From: Baylisascaris procyonis
Taxonomy: Eukaryota > Nematoda > Chromadorea > Rhabditida > Ascarididae
Direction of reading: 5' to 3'
Assembly (NCBI GenBank): GCA_037389465.1
Contig: JAZARR010000232.1
Span: 1-64,000 of the forward strand
DNA length: 64,000 nucleotides
Shown here: positions 50,901-59,879 of the stretch, piece after piece
Position numbering within the stretch: position 1 is the first letter of the stretch
How the letters are laid out: the number at the start of each line of letters is the position of its first letter
Made by a program: the position numbers and the translations under genes
The notes under the pieces: model-generated
The model's database searches: none
The model's input: only the letters and a program-made list of their open reading frames with translations
Told to the model about the DNA's origin: nothing

Positions 50901-52707
50901 AGCCTATTTTTTGTATGTAAAAAAATTATATAAATGCGCAAAATTCAAAGGTGAACGACCAGTTCAGTGAAAATTTATGGGCTATTTTCACTTTATGGAA
51001 AATATTCATTAATTGTATGCTATATTTGTTGTGATATGTTTGAAGCATTTCGATCTCACAAGAAGAAGCGCACAGAAAAAAGTTCCCTCATCAGGTTTAA
51101 TAAAATCACCGAATCAATATTCCTAATCACCTCGGGAATATCGAGTATTTTCAAAAATATAATTTTATTTGAAAAATGGTTCTCGCCTTAGAATTTCCGG
51201 CATTCACTAAAATGAAGTAAGAAACCGACGCTCACATCATCAGGTGTAAATGACAAGCGCTAGCTAGATGTCGCAACTTCCGAAAAAATTTTCTTGGAAT
51301 ACATCCCACGAAAGTTGTGGAAATAGGAGTAGGAGGCGAGCTGATAGAAGGTAAGACACAGTACAACAGTTACGATGTATATATGGATTTTTTTATTGAT
51401 ACGAAAGAAGTTGTGAGAAAAGAATAAAATTTTTAGATTGTCCATATTTTGTGTTTTCAGAATCACTCAAAAATCTTACAGCGCCAAATATTCCACTCGA
51501 AAACGATAGCATTCATTTGCAAATTCATTTTATAATGTAATCATTCACTTCGAATGTTTAGAACGAGAAAATCTACCAACAGAGGGGATAGCACTTCGCT
51601 GAGGCAAAAAAGGTGAGCAATAAACACCGGAAATTAGCAGTTTATGCACACAGCGTACATCTTACGCTATTCGATTGAGCATATTTTTATCGTTCTGTCA
51701 TTCGCGCAAAACATTGCAATGAATCGTATTTCTTTTTTCTTCTATTCTTGCAGAATCGAGAGGCATATAGATAATCTTCACAGGGACTTTCAAATAGACA
51801 AACAGTATTTGCTTGCGAATTATTCTGCAGGATGTCTTCTGCATTTCTATTTTTATAGATTTAGAGAAGTTTAAATAATTGCACTTTGTCGTTTAGTGGG
51901 AAAACCCGGTAACAATGGAAGATGAATTTTTGAAGCAAAAATAAAAGTAACTTTAAATGCAAAAATATGCAATAGTTTGTCGTCGAATTGCTAAAGAACT
52001 GATGGATACAGAAGGATGAGAAAGGCTCAAGACGCAAATAACATCTCAACGTAATTACAACTCGCTGGTGTAACCTGTAAAGATGTCACAGTGCTAACAG
52101 ATATGTCGTTTTTTATTTGTTAACGCCAAAAAAACTGTTTCTTCAATCCTACAAACTTAGTAATCGAAGGGTTCTTATCTTTCTAAGTTAGTGTACAATT
52201 TTATATCCAAGCAAGACGAGTTGGATGCCGAAAGAATTGCACACATTTCAGTATGTCATTGTGGAATTCAGAAGGGATAACACGCAAATGTCCTAGACAA
52301 TAGATGCTTCTTCGCCCTAAATACTAATCAACTGAGGAAATATGCACAGCATATTGTGTCACTTCCGGAAAGAGGCAAAAGAACGGCAAAAATGAAATTC
52401 TTGATGAAAAATGATATGCTCCACTCTCAAGTAATGAAATGCACGTTTCATATATGAGCAATTTGAAAATACAGTATATATTCTATTATTACTACAACAA
52501 GACGATCATTTGTTGCACTTACAAGCAGATTACTTTTAATCATTGAGCTATAGAAAGATTTAATGATATCTAGTTCGACAAATTCACTTTAAAAAAATTC
52601 GCAAGTGATGGAAGACTTGCGGTTGCGGATATTCAAGGTGAAATCGGAATTCTTCTGTTATTTCCTTTCGACTCAATAAACTCACACTCTGCCACCCCAT
52701 ATCTCGT

Positions 52708-52710
<3 letters not shown>

Positions 52711-52777
<67 letters not shown>
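52711..52777. repeat. (TA)n microsatellite
   Basis: About 67 bp of pure TA dinucleotides. Confidence 0.95.
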
Positions 52778-52780
<3 letters not shown>

Positions 52781-54292
52781 CTGTGATGCTCAAATGCTCA
52801 GCATTCGCAGCTCAGTTCTCCTCTTTTATGCCGCTTATTTGAGGCTTATAATGAATATTGCGCTGTTAGAGATGAGTTTTAAGCAATAACGGCGCTATGC
52901 TTCAATGAAGTGAGTGCCCCTTTTTCATAGCTGCGCGAGGCTGATTTTGAGAGCGCAGATTGACATGCCTTCCGAAGATACACGCTTCACTTTCTCAGTG
53001 ATTGGAATTGACCATCGACCACTTTATATTGTAGTATCCATGAGCCTCACCTTTGGGAAATCCACGAAAAAATCCTAGTTGTGCAACCTCTCCTACAACT
53101 CCGTTGCCTACTATTTGTATGAGCTTGAGTTTTGAAAAGAAGCCGTTCTTTTCTTGGAATTTTAATGCTATTGGGGACATTTCGGCTTCTTGCAGCTAGA
53201 TTATCACAACGTCTCGAACGTTTTCCAGAAATGTCTTATATCATAATCGAGGCACCAACGCTGCTGAATAACGATTCGATGGGTCACCTATTCGCTAAAA
53301 CATTTGAGACTTTTAAATTTTCAGTCGCCAACCTAAGTCTCAAAATAATTTCTCCATTTCACTATGCGTTCCTTCCGTGATCGCTTCAGTTTCCTTAAAA
53401 TTAGCGCTTTTGCAGCCTCCAAGTTGAAAGAGAATATACAATATTCACGTCATTACTTGTCGAAACGGTTATTTAAAAAATTCGGCGATGAACAACCCTA
53501 AAGAATATAGCTTCAATGTAAGTCAGATTTGTTCAGGTCAATTCAACGAATTCTGAAAAATCTAGAATTTAGGGATCTGAACTCGTATTGCATCCAAATT
53601 ATGAGTAGGAAGCGATTTAAATAATCAGGAATAAAAATGAGAGAAAACTTTTGGGAATTATTGACACAATTAAGAATTATAAAATTTTTCAAACATATCT
53701 GAGCAGTTTCAAACGTTGGAGCGCATAATCAATGAATTTCATTCACTAAGAAGCGCAACCGCATTAATGCTTTGAAATTCATTTAAAAAATAAAATATTT
53801 TTTCGTTGAACACTCAAAAAAAAGCTTTTCAATTATCAGTAATGAAAAATTTTCGTAAGTTGCAATCACGGCTTGATGGGAATTGATGCACGCAACAAGA
53901 CATCGTAAAATTGTTCGAGATTAGTTTGCAACCCTTTATATTGACCACAGCGATGCGTAAATGTCGTCGAATAGTGCACGCCATACAAACAGCAATTATG
54001 CGCCAATCTCGACCCCAAATCTCACTGCCATTACAAAAGTTTTTTCTATATGCGAATGCCGACGTTTATGCGCTCAACGTGAACTTTTCATATTCAACAG
54101 TATTTTCAGTAGAGGAGAAATATGAGGAAAAAAATTAAAGCATTCAGCGACAAATTCTGAGAATTCTTTGAAAGCATTTTAATTTCAGAAATTCAGAATA
54201 AAGATGGATGAGGTTCGCCAATAAATAGAATGGTAACGTTGATCCATACCTTTGATCACACCCTTCCTTAACATATTTTTGAAGACTATTTT

Positions 54293-54883
54293 TTGTGCAT
54301 ATGCATAAGATTCTTGGTGTATGCTTTGAGATTCTCAAATGGCAAATGTTTAAAAAAATTAGTTGTAGGGAGAACGGATCTAACAGCAAAGCGGCAGCTT
54401 TCTTACCTTCCAATCTTTTTTTCTGCAAATATAAACGTTCCTCTTGGATGTCCTTATCGGATTCAGTTGGGAAGGATTGCCAAAGTGGTATTGATCAATG
54501 CCCGATCAATGGGCATTACCAAAATGGTATTAAAATCAATGCCTTCCATCGATTCGGCGATAAATTTTTATAGCGCGGTGCTCAATGCTATTGTTGCTAG
54601 TTTCGAAGAGAATAATGCAAAAACATTCGTAGCGAATGGTTCCATAAGGATTACGTCAACAAAAAATAACGTATGTCTGTCATGCAAGGAACTAAATCAG
54701 CCATTCAGAGACTTAATTGAAAGAAGAAAGGACACCACTGCAGCGATCGATATTCCATTTCTCAGAAAAGGGATTTCAGAATGGCGTATTCAGCGAGTTC
54801 ATTCGACATACAGAATAATTTCGTCAGTAAATAAATCCCAACTACTCTCGAAATTTGCAACAAATGCAAAAATCCTAATATAG
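54293..54883 (+). CDS. Unexplained 196-codon open frame
   Basis: An open frame of 196 codons in a region of about 40% GC, noticeably above the flanks. Codons in the second half favour a purine in position one, which suggests coding history on the plus strand; the opposite strand in register has at least five stops. It includes stretches such as RIAKVVLINARSMGITK, AVLNAIVASFEENNAKT and KELNQPFRDLIERRKD. I recognise no family, signal peptide or membrane segment. The first 40 or so codons are AT-rich and may not belong. It could be an intronic or nested gene, a decayed insertion (for example of organelle or endosymbiont DNA), or chance. No promoter or poly-A signal was assigned. Confidence 0.3.
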   Translation: MCICIRFLVYALRFSNGKCLKKLVVGRTDLTAKRQLSYLPIFFSANINVPLGCPYRIQLGRIAKVVLINARSMGITKMVLKSMPSIDSAINFYSAVLNAIVASFEENNAKTFVANGSIRITSTKNNVCLSCKELNQPFRDLIERRKDTTAAIDIPFLRKGISEWRIQRVHSTYRIISSVNKSQLLSKFATNAKILI

Positions 54884-55778
54884 GCGGAAAAGCGCTAGAG
54901 AAGAGCTAGTACGATATGTGCTTTCGCGCTTCATTTATCTGTCTACACAATTCTAAAAGTTGCCAATAAATAATAAAATTTACGTAATAATGCTTTTATA
55001 TTTTGATTAAACCAATCCTCGCAAATATCAAAAAAAAACGGCACGTCTTTCCACTCGAATGGCTGTAAATTGCAATTCGATCTCCTATAGAATAAATGAA
55101 AACTTATTGCCATTTTCTATCTATAACTGCTTCCGACATTGATGGATTGACAAAAATTAGAAAATGAGAGACCATAAACGATCCTATTAAAATGATTATT
55201 ATAATAATTATAAGCATCAAATTTTGTCCTTATAACTTCAATGATTGACAAGATGAAATTACCAAACAAATAAACAGACATTCGCCGATAATGACATCAC
55301 AGTAATTTCTCATTACAAAGTATGAGAAGGAAATGAATAGGAAAATTGAGTGAGGATTGTGCGAATGAGGAAATAAAACATTTCGATACCTACTCACAGA
55401 ATAATCACTGATTATCAATTATCAAGAGAAATAGTAAACATTAAATATCGCACAACAGTCTCTACATAGCTGCATGCTGAGATTTTCGCATGAATTTTAC
55501 ACACTATAGGCTCATAGTAAAATATTATATGCCTATATTGTGATCCGCTTGAATAGAGTACGCTTTTTCTATCAGTGAAGCACATAATCGCGTTATACAC
55601 ATCGCCAATCACATATGCTAAAGTGGCTAATGAAGGTTTGATATACCTTTATTACGAGAAGCTGACTGAAAGAAGGGAAATCTTTGCTTTAAAAGCTGAA
55701 TTTTTATTCAGCCTTTCGAAAACGATCTGAAAATTAAACGTTGAAAGGATAGTGGTGAGAAAATCGAACAAAATTAAC

Positions 55779-55879
55779 CTCGATATTAGTGCGGTGCCAT
55801 TCCAACAAGTTGACATACGTGATGCATCGCTACATACATTTTGTGAAAGTCGTTGCCACCAACCAACGTATGAGGTGAA
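55779..55879 (-). CDS. Glypican exon with the CWNG motif
   Basis: A 101-base exon between a TATTTTAG acceptor and a TCGAG|GTTAAT donor, phase 0 in and phase 2 out. It encodes FTSYVGWWQRLSQNVC, then SDASRMSTCWNG, then TALISR. In glypicans the matching stretch is W-x-x-LP-x-x-[IL]-C, then a short loop, then CWNG, one of the best conserved parts of the family and part of its disulfide network. Here the Leu-Pro is Leu-Ser, which is a divergence, but the two cysteines, the tryptophans and CWNG are in place. It follows the exon ending at 56410 in phase. This exon makes the glypican call firm on its own together with the cysteine block. Confidence 0.8.
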
Positions 55880-56409
55880 CTAAAATATATTTCACTGAGA
55901 AAAGGTTTCGGGCAATTTGCACAAATTAAAAAGTTGTTTTTTACTTTTTTACTTAACACTGATAGATTTTTTCGCTATTTCATCTCTTTTCTTCCTAAGT
56001 TTTCGGTAATTTTGGTTTTTTTGCCTTTTCTTAAATTAATAAAAAGTTTTTTTTTCAAATATTTTACTAGAAAAGTTTTACCTCAACCAATATTGAACAA
56101 GTACGAGACAAATATAAAAATGAATCTATAACATCATTTATTTTGCAGTTTCTATGAAGAAGCATAAAAAAGAGATGAAGAAAGTCTTCAAAAGAAACGA
56201 TGTATTGTCAGTATTTGTTATCGTGGGTAGGTAAATGGTATTGATCCTGCTAAATGAACAGAGCCAATTAGATGAAAAAATGGATAAGACATATTCGATA
56301 TTAAACAAAATTTCAAAACCAATTATTGCACTTCAAATAAATAGCCACATAATTTTGAATCAACGCATTTGAAGTGAAAATAAACTTAAGCGAGGTAATA
56401 GAAGCGAAC

Positions 56410-56592
56410 CTTTCTTATCATCCCGACAATTTTCCTTTGTACAGCAATCGGCTTATTATATTCGAGTGTTCTATTCGAGAGCGTTAATTTTGATGCATTA
56501 GCGGGACCACATTTTTTAAGGACGACTTTTGCAATCGCTGGTGCTTGAACTTCAACTGCATGAGATATAGAAGCAATCACTCCTCTTTCCAA
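56410..56592 (-). CDS. Glypican exon, central helical segment with conserved Cys-Gly
   Basis: A 183-base exon (61 codons, phase 0 at both ends) between TTTTGCAG and AAG|GTTCGC. It reads LERGVIASISHAVEVQAPA, then IAKVVLKKCGPANASK, ending KIVGMIRK. In glypicans this position has a helix of the type (I/V)-x-x-AI-x-x-x-Q followed by V-x-KVF-x-x-CG; the Lys-Val-Val-Leu then Lys-Lys-Cys-Gly here fits that pattern. Two Asn-x-Ser/Thr sites follow the cysteine (NAS, NRT), possible N-glycosylation sites. Phase joins the exons on both sides without a break. Confidence 0.75.
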
Positions 56593-57659
56593 CTGCAAAA
56601 TAAAAATATATTTAATGAATAATTCCGCCAATTCAACTTTAATCTAAAACAAAATAAAATCGCTCTGTGGTCAAGAAATGATGATAGTATGGAAACGGAT
56701 GTTTATCTCTATCACTATGTTAGCGTTAATAGGGCTTTCTTATCGTATACAAAAAACTAATAATTGATAAACGCCTTATAATTTTCTTTCATATCTGATC
56801 CCACAATTATTTATAACTCCTAAGTATTTCTAATTTCTTTACTTCCGATTACTTTTGATTCTCATCTTATTAAAAGTACCTTTTAATTTAAAGTTTTTAC
56901 TTCAAAAAAGTCAGTTTATAGAATACACTACGCAATCATTGTATGAATTTTTCACAAAGCCATTTAAATGGTAACCGTATATTCACACAGTGTAACATCA
57001 ATGAGGCAAGAGTAACAGTAAGGAAAAAAATTTTATAGATTATTCCATTATTCTAAAGATTATTTCTCATTCAAAAAAATCTAGTATTCCATTATAGGCT
57101 CATTGATGAGGAATAACCGAGTGTTATAATAAGTGTTTATATATTATTTGAGTTATAAATATTTGTGTCAATAATATTTTTTCGATAGTTACTGAATATT
57201 TTTTCATATTCGCATCTGATAACTCTTGAAATGAGATTCTAAAAATTCGTCCAAAAAGCGACCAGAAAAATGAAAGATGAAATGAACTGTTTATGATTAC
57301 TTAGAGAGATGTTTATTCATGAAGTGTGACTAATTCAACGTTGTTTTTTTCTTTCGACTTTTCAATCTGTTTTCTACTCACCAACTTCTCTATAGAAACT
57401 TACATTTCATGTGATGATGTTAGCTTAATTTTAGAACTAAACTGATTTTGAAGAATATATTTGAATAGACAATTCAATCATAGTCACATAAAATATAGCG
57501 TTCTATAAATCAGAAATTAAAGCCACTAATATTAATCAACTTTGATTGCGGACTCTTGATTATGGGATCTTTTCTGCTGAAGTCGACTCCAGGCAGATAT
57601 TTCCTTATTAGAGTAGGGAGAAAAGAAAAAATCGATGCTTTACATATCATAACGATTAC

Positions 57660-57894
57660 CTCCGCAAAGCCATTGTCAAAGTCGATGCTCAATTTGCGTA
57701 GAATAGTGACAAAACTATCCCAATCTCTCGCACTTTCACCGAGGCAATTGCGAACAGCATTCGTACATGCATCACTGCAATAGCCAACAGGCGATCCACT
57801 TCCTTCAAGTTTCGAACATTCCAATCCACAATAAACAACAGCCGTAAATCGTGCTATACAAGTGATGTTTATTGCTTCGATTTCCACAACTGAC
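57660..57894 (-). CDS. Glypican exon with the conserved cysteine block
   Basis: A 235-base exon after a TTTAAG acceptor, ending GAG|GTAATC. One base completes the Arg codon begun at the previous exon, then 78 codons exit in phase 0. It encodes ITCIARFTAVVYCGLEC, then a SGSPVGYCSDACTNAV segment and RNCLGESARDWDSFV. The spacing of C, YC-x-x-x-C, the Pro before GYC, and NCL followed by a Trp reproduces the family block C-x-x-AL-x-x-x-YC-x-x-C ... PC-x-x-YC-x-NV-x-x-GCL ... W-x-x-(F/Y)I. Known glypicans form the core disulfides here. Against vertebrate members one extra residue lies between the first cysteines. The opposite strand is open for 75 codons as a shadow. Confidence 0.85.
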
Positions 57895-58255
57895 CTTAAA
57901 GTATATCTCATCTTATAATAAACAAATTTAAATTGATTAAAGCGCTAAAGTGAATCTCCATAAATTTTATATGTTTCCGCCGTGGGTGAAATGAACTCAA
58001 ATTTAGACACTACTGATGGATAAACAGCTATCATACGGTGTTGTATAGTCGAGTAGCAATCGAAAATTAATGAAGCAATGTTTGGTGCTAATGAATCGAA
58101 ACACCAAGAAGTTAAATTGAGGAGTGATTTGTGGGGCGAATTGAACGGCGAAAGAAAGCGATATATGCTTTTTGAGTCTAAGGGTTTCTCAAGTAGTTAT
58201 GAGTGCTGGGAATGAGATAGTATGTGAAAATTGACTTAATGCACTCCAAAATATG

Positions 58256-58352
58256 CTATGGAGAGGAAGAAGATGGAAGGAAAGCAAGGGGAGGACGAAA
58301 GGAGGAAGATGGAATGATGGAGAGGAACAGCAAAGGTGAAGGAAGGAGAGCG
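58256..58352. repeat. Long homopurine tract in a glypican intron
   Basis: About 95 bases, mostly G/A on the plus strand (C/T on the gene's sense strand), just downstream of the donor at 58389. It is rich in GGAAGG, GAAGATGG and GGAGAG words. Confidence 0.75.
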
Positions 58353-58389
58353 GTAACCTGCATATAGATGTTAAAAAGACCGAGCATAC

Positions 58390-58649
58390 CTGTGTAATTT
58401 GTCGATAGTTTTCTCGATAATCCGATATTTGAGTATTGTTGTGCGCAGTTTTGCGGCCATTTCTTTCGGTTCAGTTCCATAAAACGTTTTCCAAGAGGGT
58501 GAATTATTACGCAGACAATTTGCATATGACTGAGTTACTGATCGACATGGCCCCGTCGTCATACAGAGAAATGTAGGCGGCAGAATTTGCATGAAAAAGT
58601 TTTGCACTGCTTTCTCCATTTCTTTCTCGATGCGCTGTGGAGATAGATC
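58390..58649 (-). CDS. Glypican exon, N-lobe helices
   Basis: A 260-base exon between CATTCAG and CACAG|GTATGC, phase 0 in and phase 2 out. It encodes DLSPQRIEKEMEKAVQNFF, MQILPPTFLCM, then VTQSYANCL, and later GTEPKEMAAKLRTTILKYR followed by IIEKTIDKLHR. Glypicans have (L)EE-x-L-x-x-FF-x-x-L near here, then a Y-x-x-CL, then PFG-x-x-P-x-x-(L/M)-x-x-x-(L/V)-x-x-x-x-x-x-(A/R)R. The same order is seen, with Gly-Thr-Glu-Pro standing for PFGDVP. The splice phases match the exons before and after. The upstream join at Ser-Thr/Asp-Leu is clean. Confidence 0.8.
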
Positions 58650-59220
58650 CTGAATGCAAGTGTTTTATTTTGATTACTGAATACTAAAATTGATTAAAAT
58701 TTTTGAATTTTATGTCAACATGGGTGGTTGGTAATGGCTCAACTGTTATGACAATAGTTCGGAAATCTTCAATTAAGAGTTCATTGCTAATATTACATAA
58801 AAATTTTTACTCATAAACTCAACTCTGCATTTCATCTGCTGCTTTATTACTTCAGTAGATAAATAATCGTAGTAAAACAAACATCTTATCCAAATTCCAC
58901 TAAAACCAGAATTATACATCAAAATATATGATTGAATTCACCTCTAGAGATATCTTTCCTTAGAATGTCATGTTAAATTATAAAATTAGTTAGCTTTCAA
59001 ACAGCGATGTATGCGCAAATTGAAAACAAGGTTTACGATATGGCTGATAGAAACAAAGCCAAAAATTCCATTACTTCGAAAGAAAAGAACAGTAATTTCT
59101 CATTCATTTTGTACATATTTGTTTAGGACACTTAAAGTTGAGGACACTTACATTCAGAATATATTTGCAATGAGGTGGCCAATTCTATGTTTATTCAAAT
59201 ATGCGGAATATTGATGGAAT

Positions 59221-59533
59221 TCAAAAATGCGATGGAATTGAAGTTTGTTAAGCGCAGGTCATTTTTTCGCTAACCTAGATCGCTGAAGAGAACAATATCG
59301 ACGAAAAAAATCTTTTTTCATAAACTCACCCCACATCCACCGGCATCATCATTAGAGCCTCTGCAAAAGCAATTTCAAAAATGCGATGGAATTGAAGTTT
59401 GTTAAGCGCAGGTCATTTTTTCGCTAACCTAGATCGCTGAAGAGAACAATATCGACGAAAAAAATCTTTTTTCATAAACTCATCGCCTTACATCTGACCG
59501 CATCATCATTAGAGCCTCTGCAAAAGCAATTTC
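59221..59533. repeat. 154-bp tandem duplication in a glypican intron
   Basis: Copy 1 is 59221-59374 and copy 2 is 59375 to about 59533. They are essentially identical over about 130 bases, then differ sharply over about 20 bases (near 59328-59342 versus 59482-59500), then are identical again. Each copy carries a minus-strand TTTTGCAG acceptor-like site. Both would read into a stop in the gene's frame, so they are not glypican exons. Confidence 0.85.
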
Positions 59534-59730
59534 CATGTAGCGCTAAGATACTTTGACTGACTAAAGAACTCCCAATTTTATAAAATTTGCTCGCATACAT
59601 AAATATACAGTGTGAATAAAATTCATATTTCTCAACATTTTGCGGGGCCTTTTAAATTGCTAAAATTTATCAGTTGGTAGTAAAGTTTGTATTTACAGTT
59701 GTATTTCATAAAATATAAATGAAAACTTAC

Positions 59731-59879
59731 AGTTGATATGAAAAGTTGATTACGCAATTTATGAATAAATTCTTCGATTGAATCACCAATTGATATTTGT
59801 GATATTAATCGAGGAAATTCATTTTTTATTCCTTCGTAAAGTTTGTATTTACTCTTTTGCACAAGAAAATTTATTTCAG
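59731..59879 (-). CDS. Glypican exon, start of the N-lobe after the CC motif
   Basis: A 149-base exon between TATTTTTCAG and TCAACT|GTAAGT. Two bases complete a split codon (any xCT), then 49 codons run to phase 0. It reads EINFLVQKSKYKLYEGIK, then NEFPRLISQISIGDSIEEF and IHKLRNQLFIST. By order it corresponds to the helical segment that follows the family's CCT-SEMEENL stretch; Glu-Ile-Asn-Phe-Leu aligns with Glu-Met-Glu-Glu-Asn-Leu. Similarity alone is modest; splice signals and phase with the next exon carry most of the weight. The preceding exon, which should carry the double cysteine and lie downstream of a signal peptide, was not found in 59.9-64 kb and may lie outside the window. Confidence 0.65.

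Larger units (their letters stand above)
45648..55778. other. Gene-poor region, possible 10-kb glypican intron
   Basis: No confirmed minus-strand exon. It contains a pyrimidine tract at 45758-45788, a retroelement-like patch with a hammerhead-like core at 47.7-47.9 kb, a pyrimidine tract at 49153-49188, a TA array at 52.71-52.78 kb, and a 196-codon plus-strand open frame of unknown nature at 54.29-54.88 kb. Confidence 0.5.
45562..59879 (-). other. Glypican gene, partial (gene span)
   Basis: Five firm exons (59879-59731, 58649-58390, 57894-57660, 56592-56410, 55879-55779) and one doubtful exon (45647-45562) give about 310-340 residues of a heparan-sulfate proteoglycan core with continuous splice phase. 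Glypicans are GPI-anchored outside the cell and tune Wnt, BMP, Hedgehog and FGF signalling. The N-terminus with signal peptide and CC motif is missing. The C-terminal Ser-Gly region and GPI signal may be the exons at 23.65 and 19.98 kb, which would make the gene at least 40 kb long. C. elegans has two glypicans (gpn-1, lon-2); I cannot tell which this resembles. Confidence 0.75.

Noticed and set aside
54412..54427. 16-base minus-strand micro-exon between TTTGCAG and GTAAGA
   Set aside because: Phase would fit between the CWNG exon and the Ser-Gly exon, but six residues (RKKDWK) give no evidence; needs junction reads.
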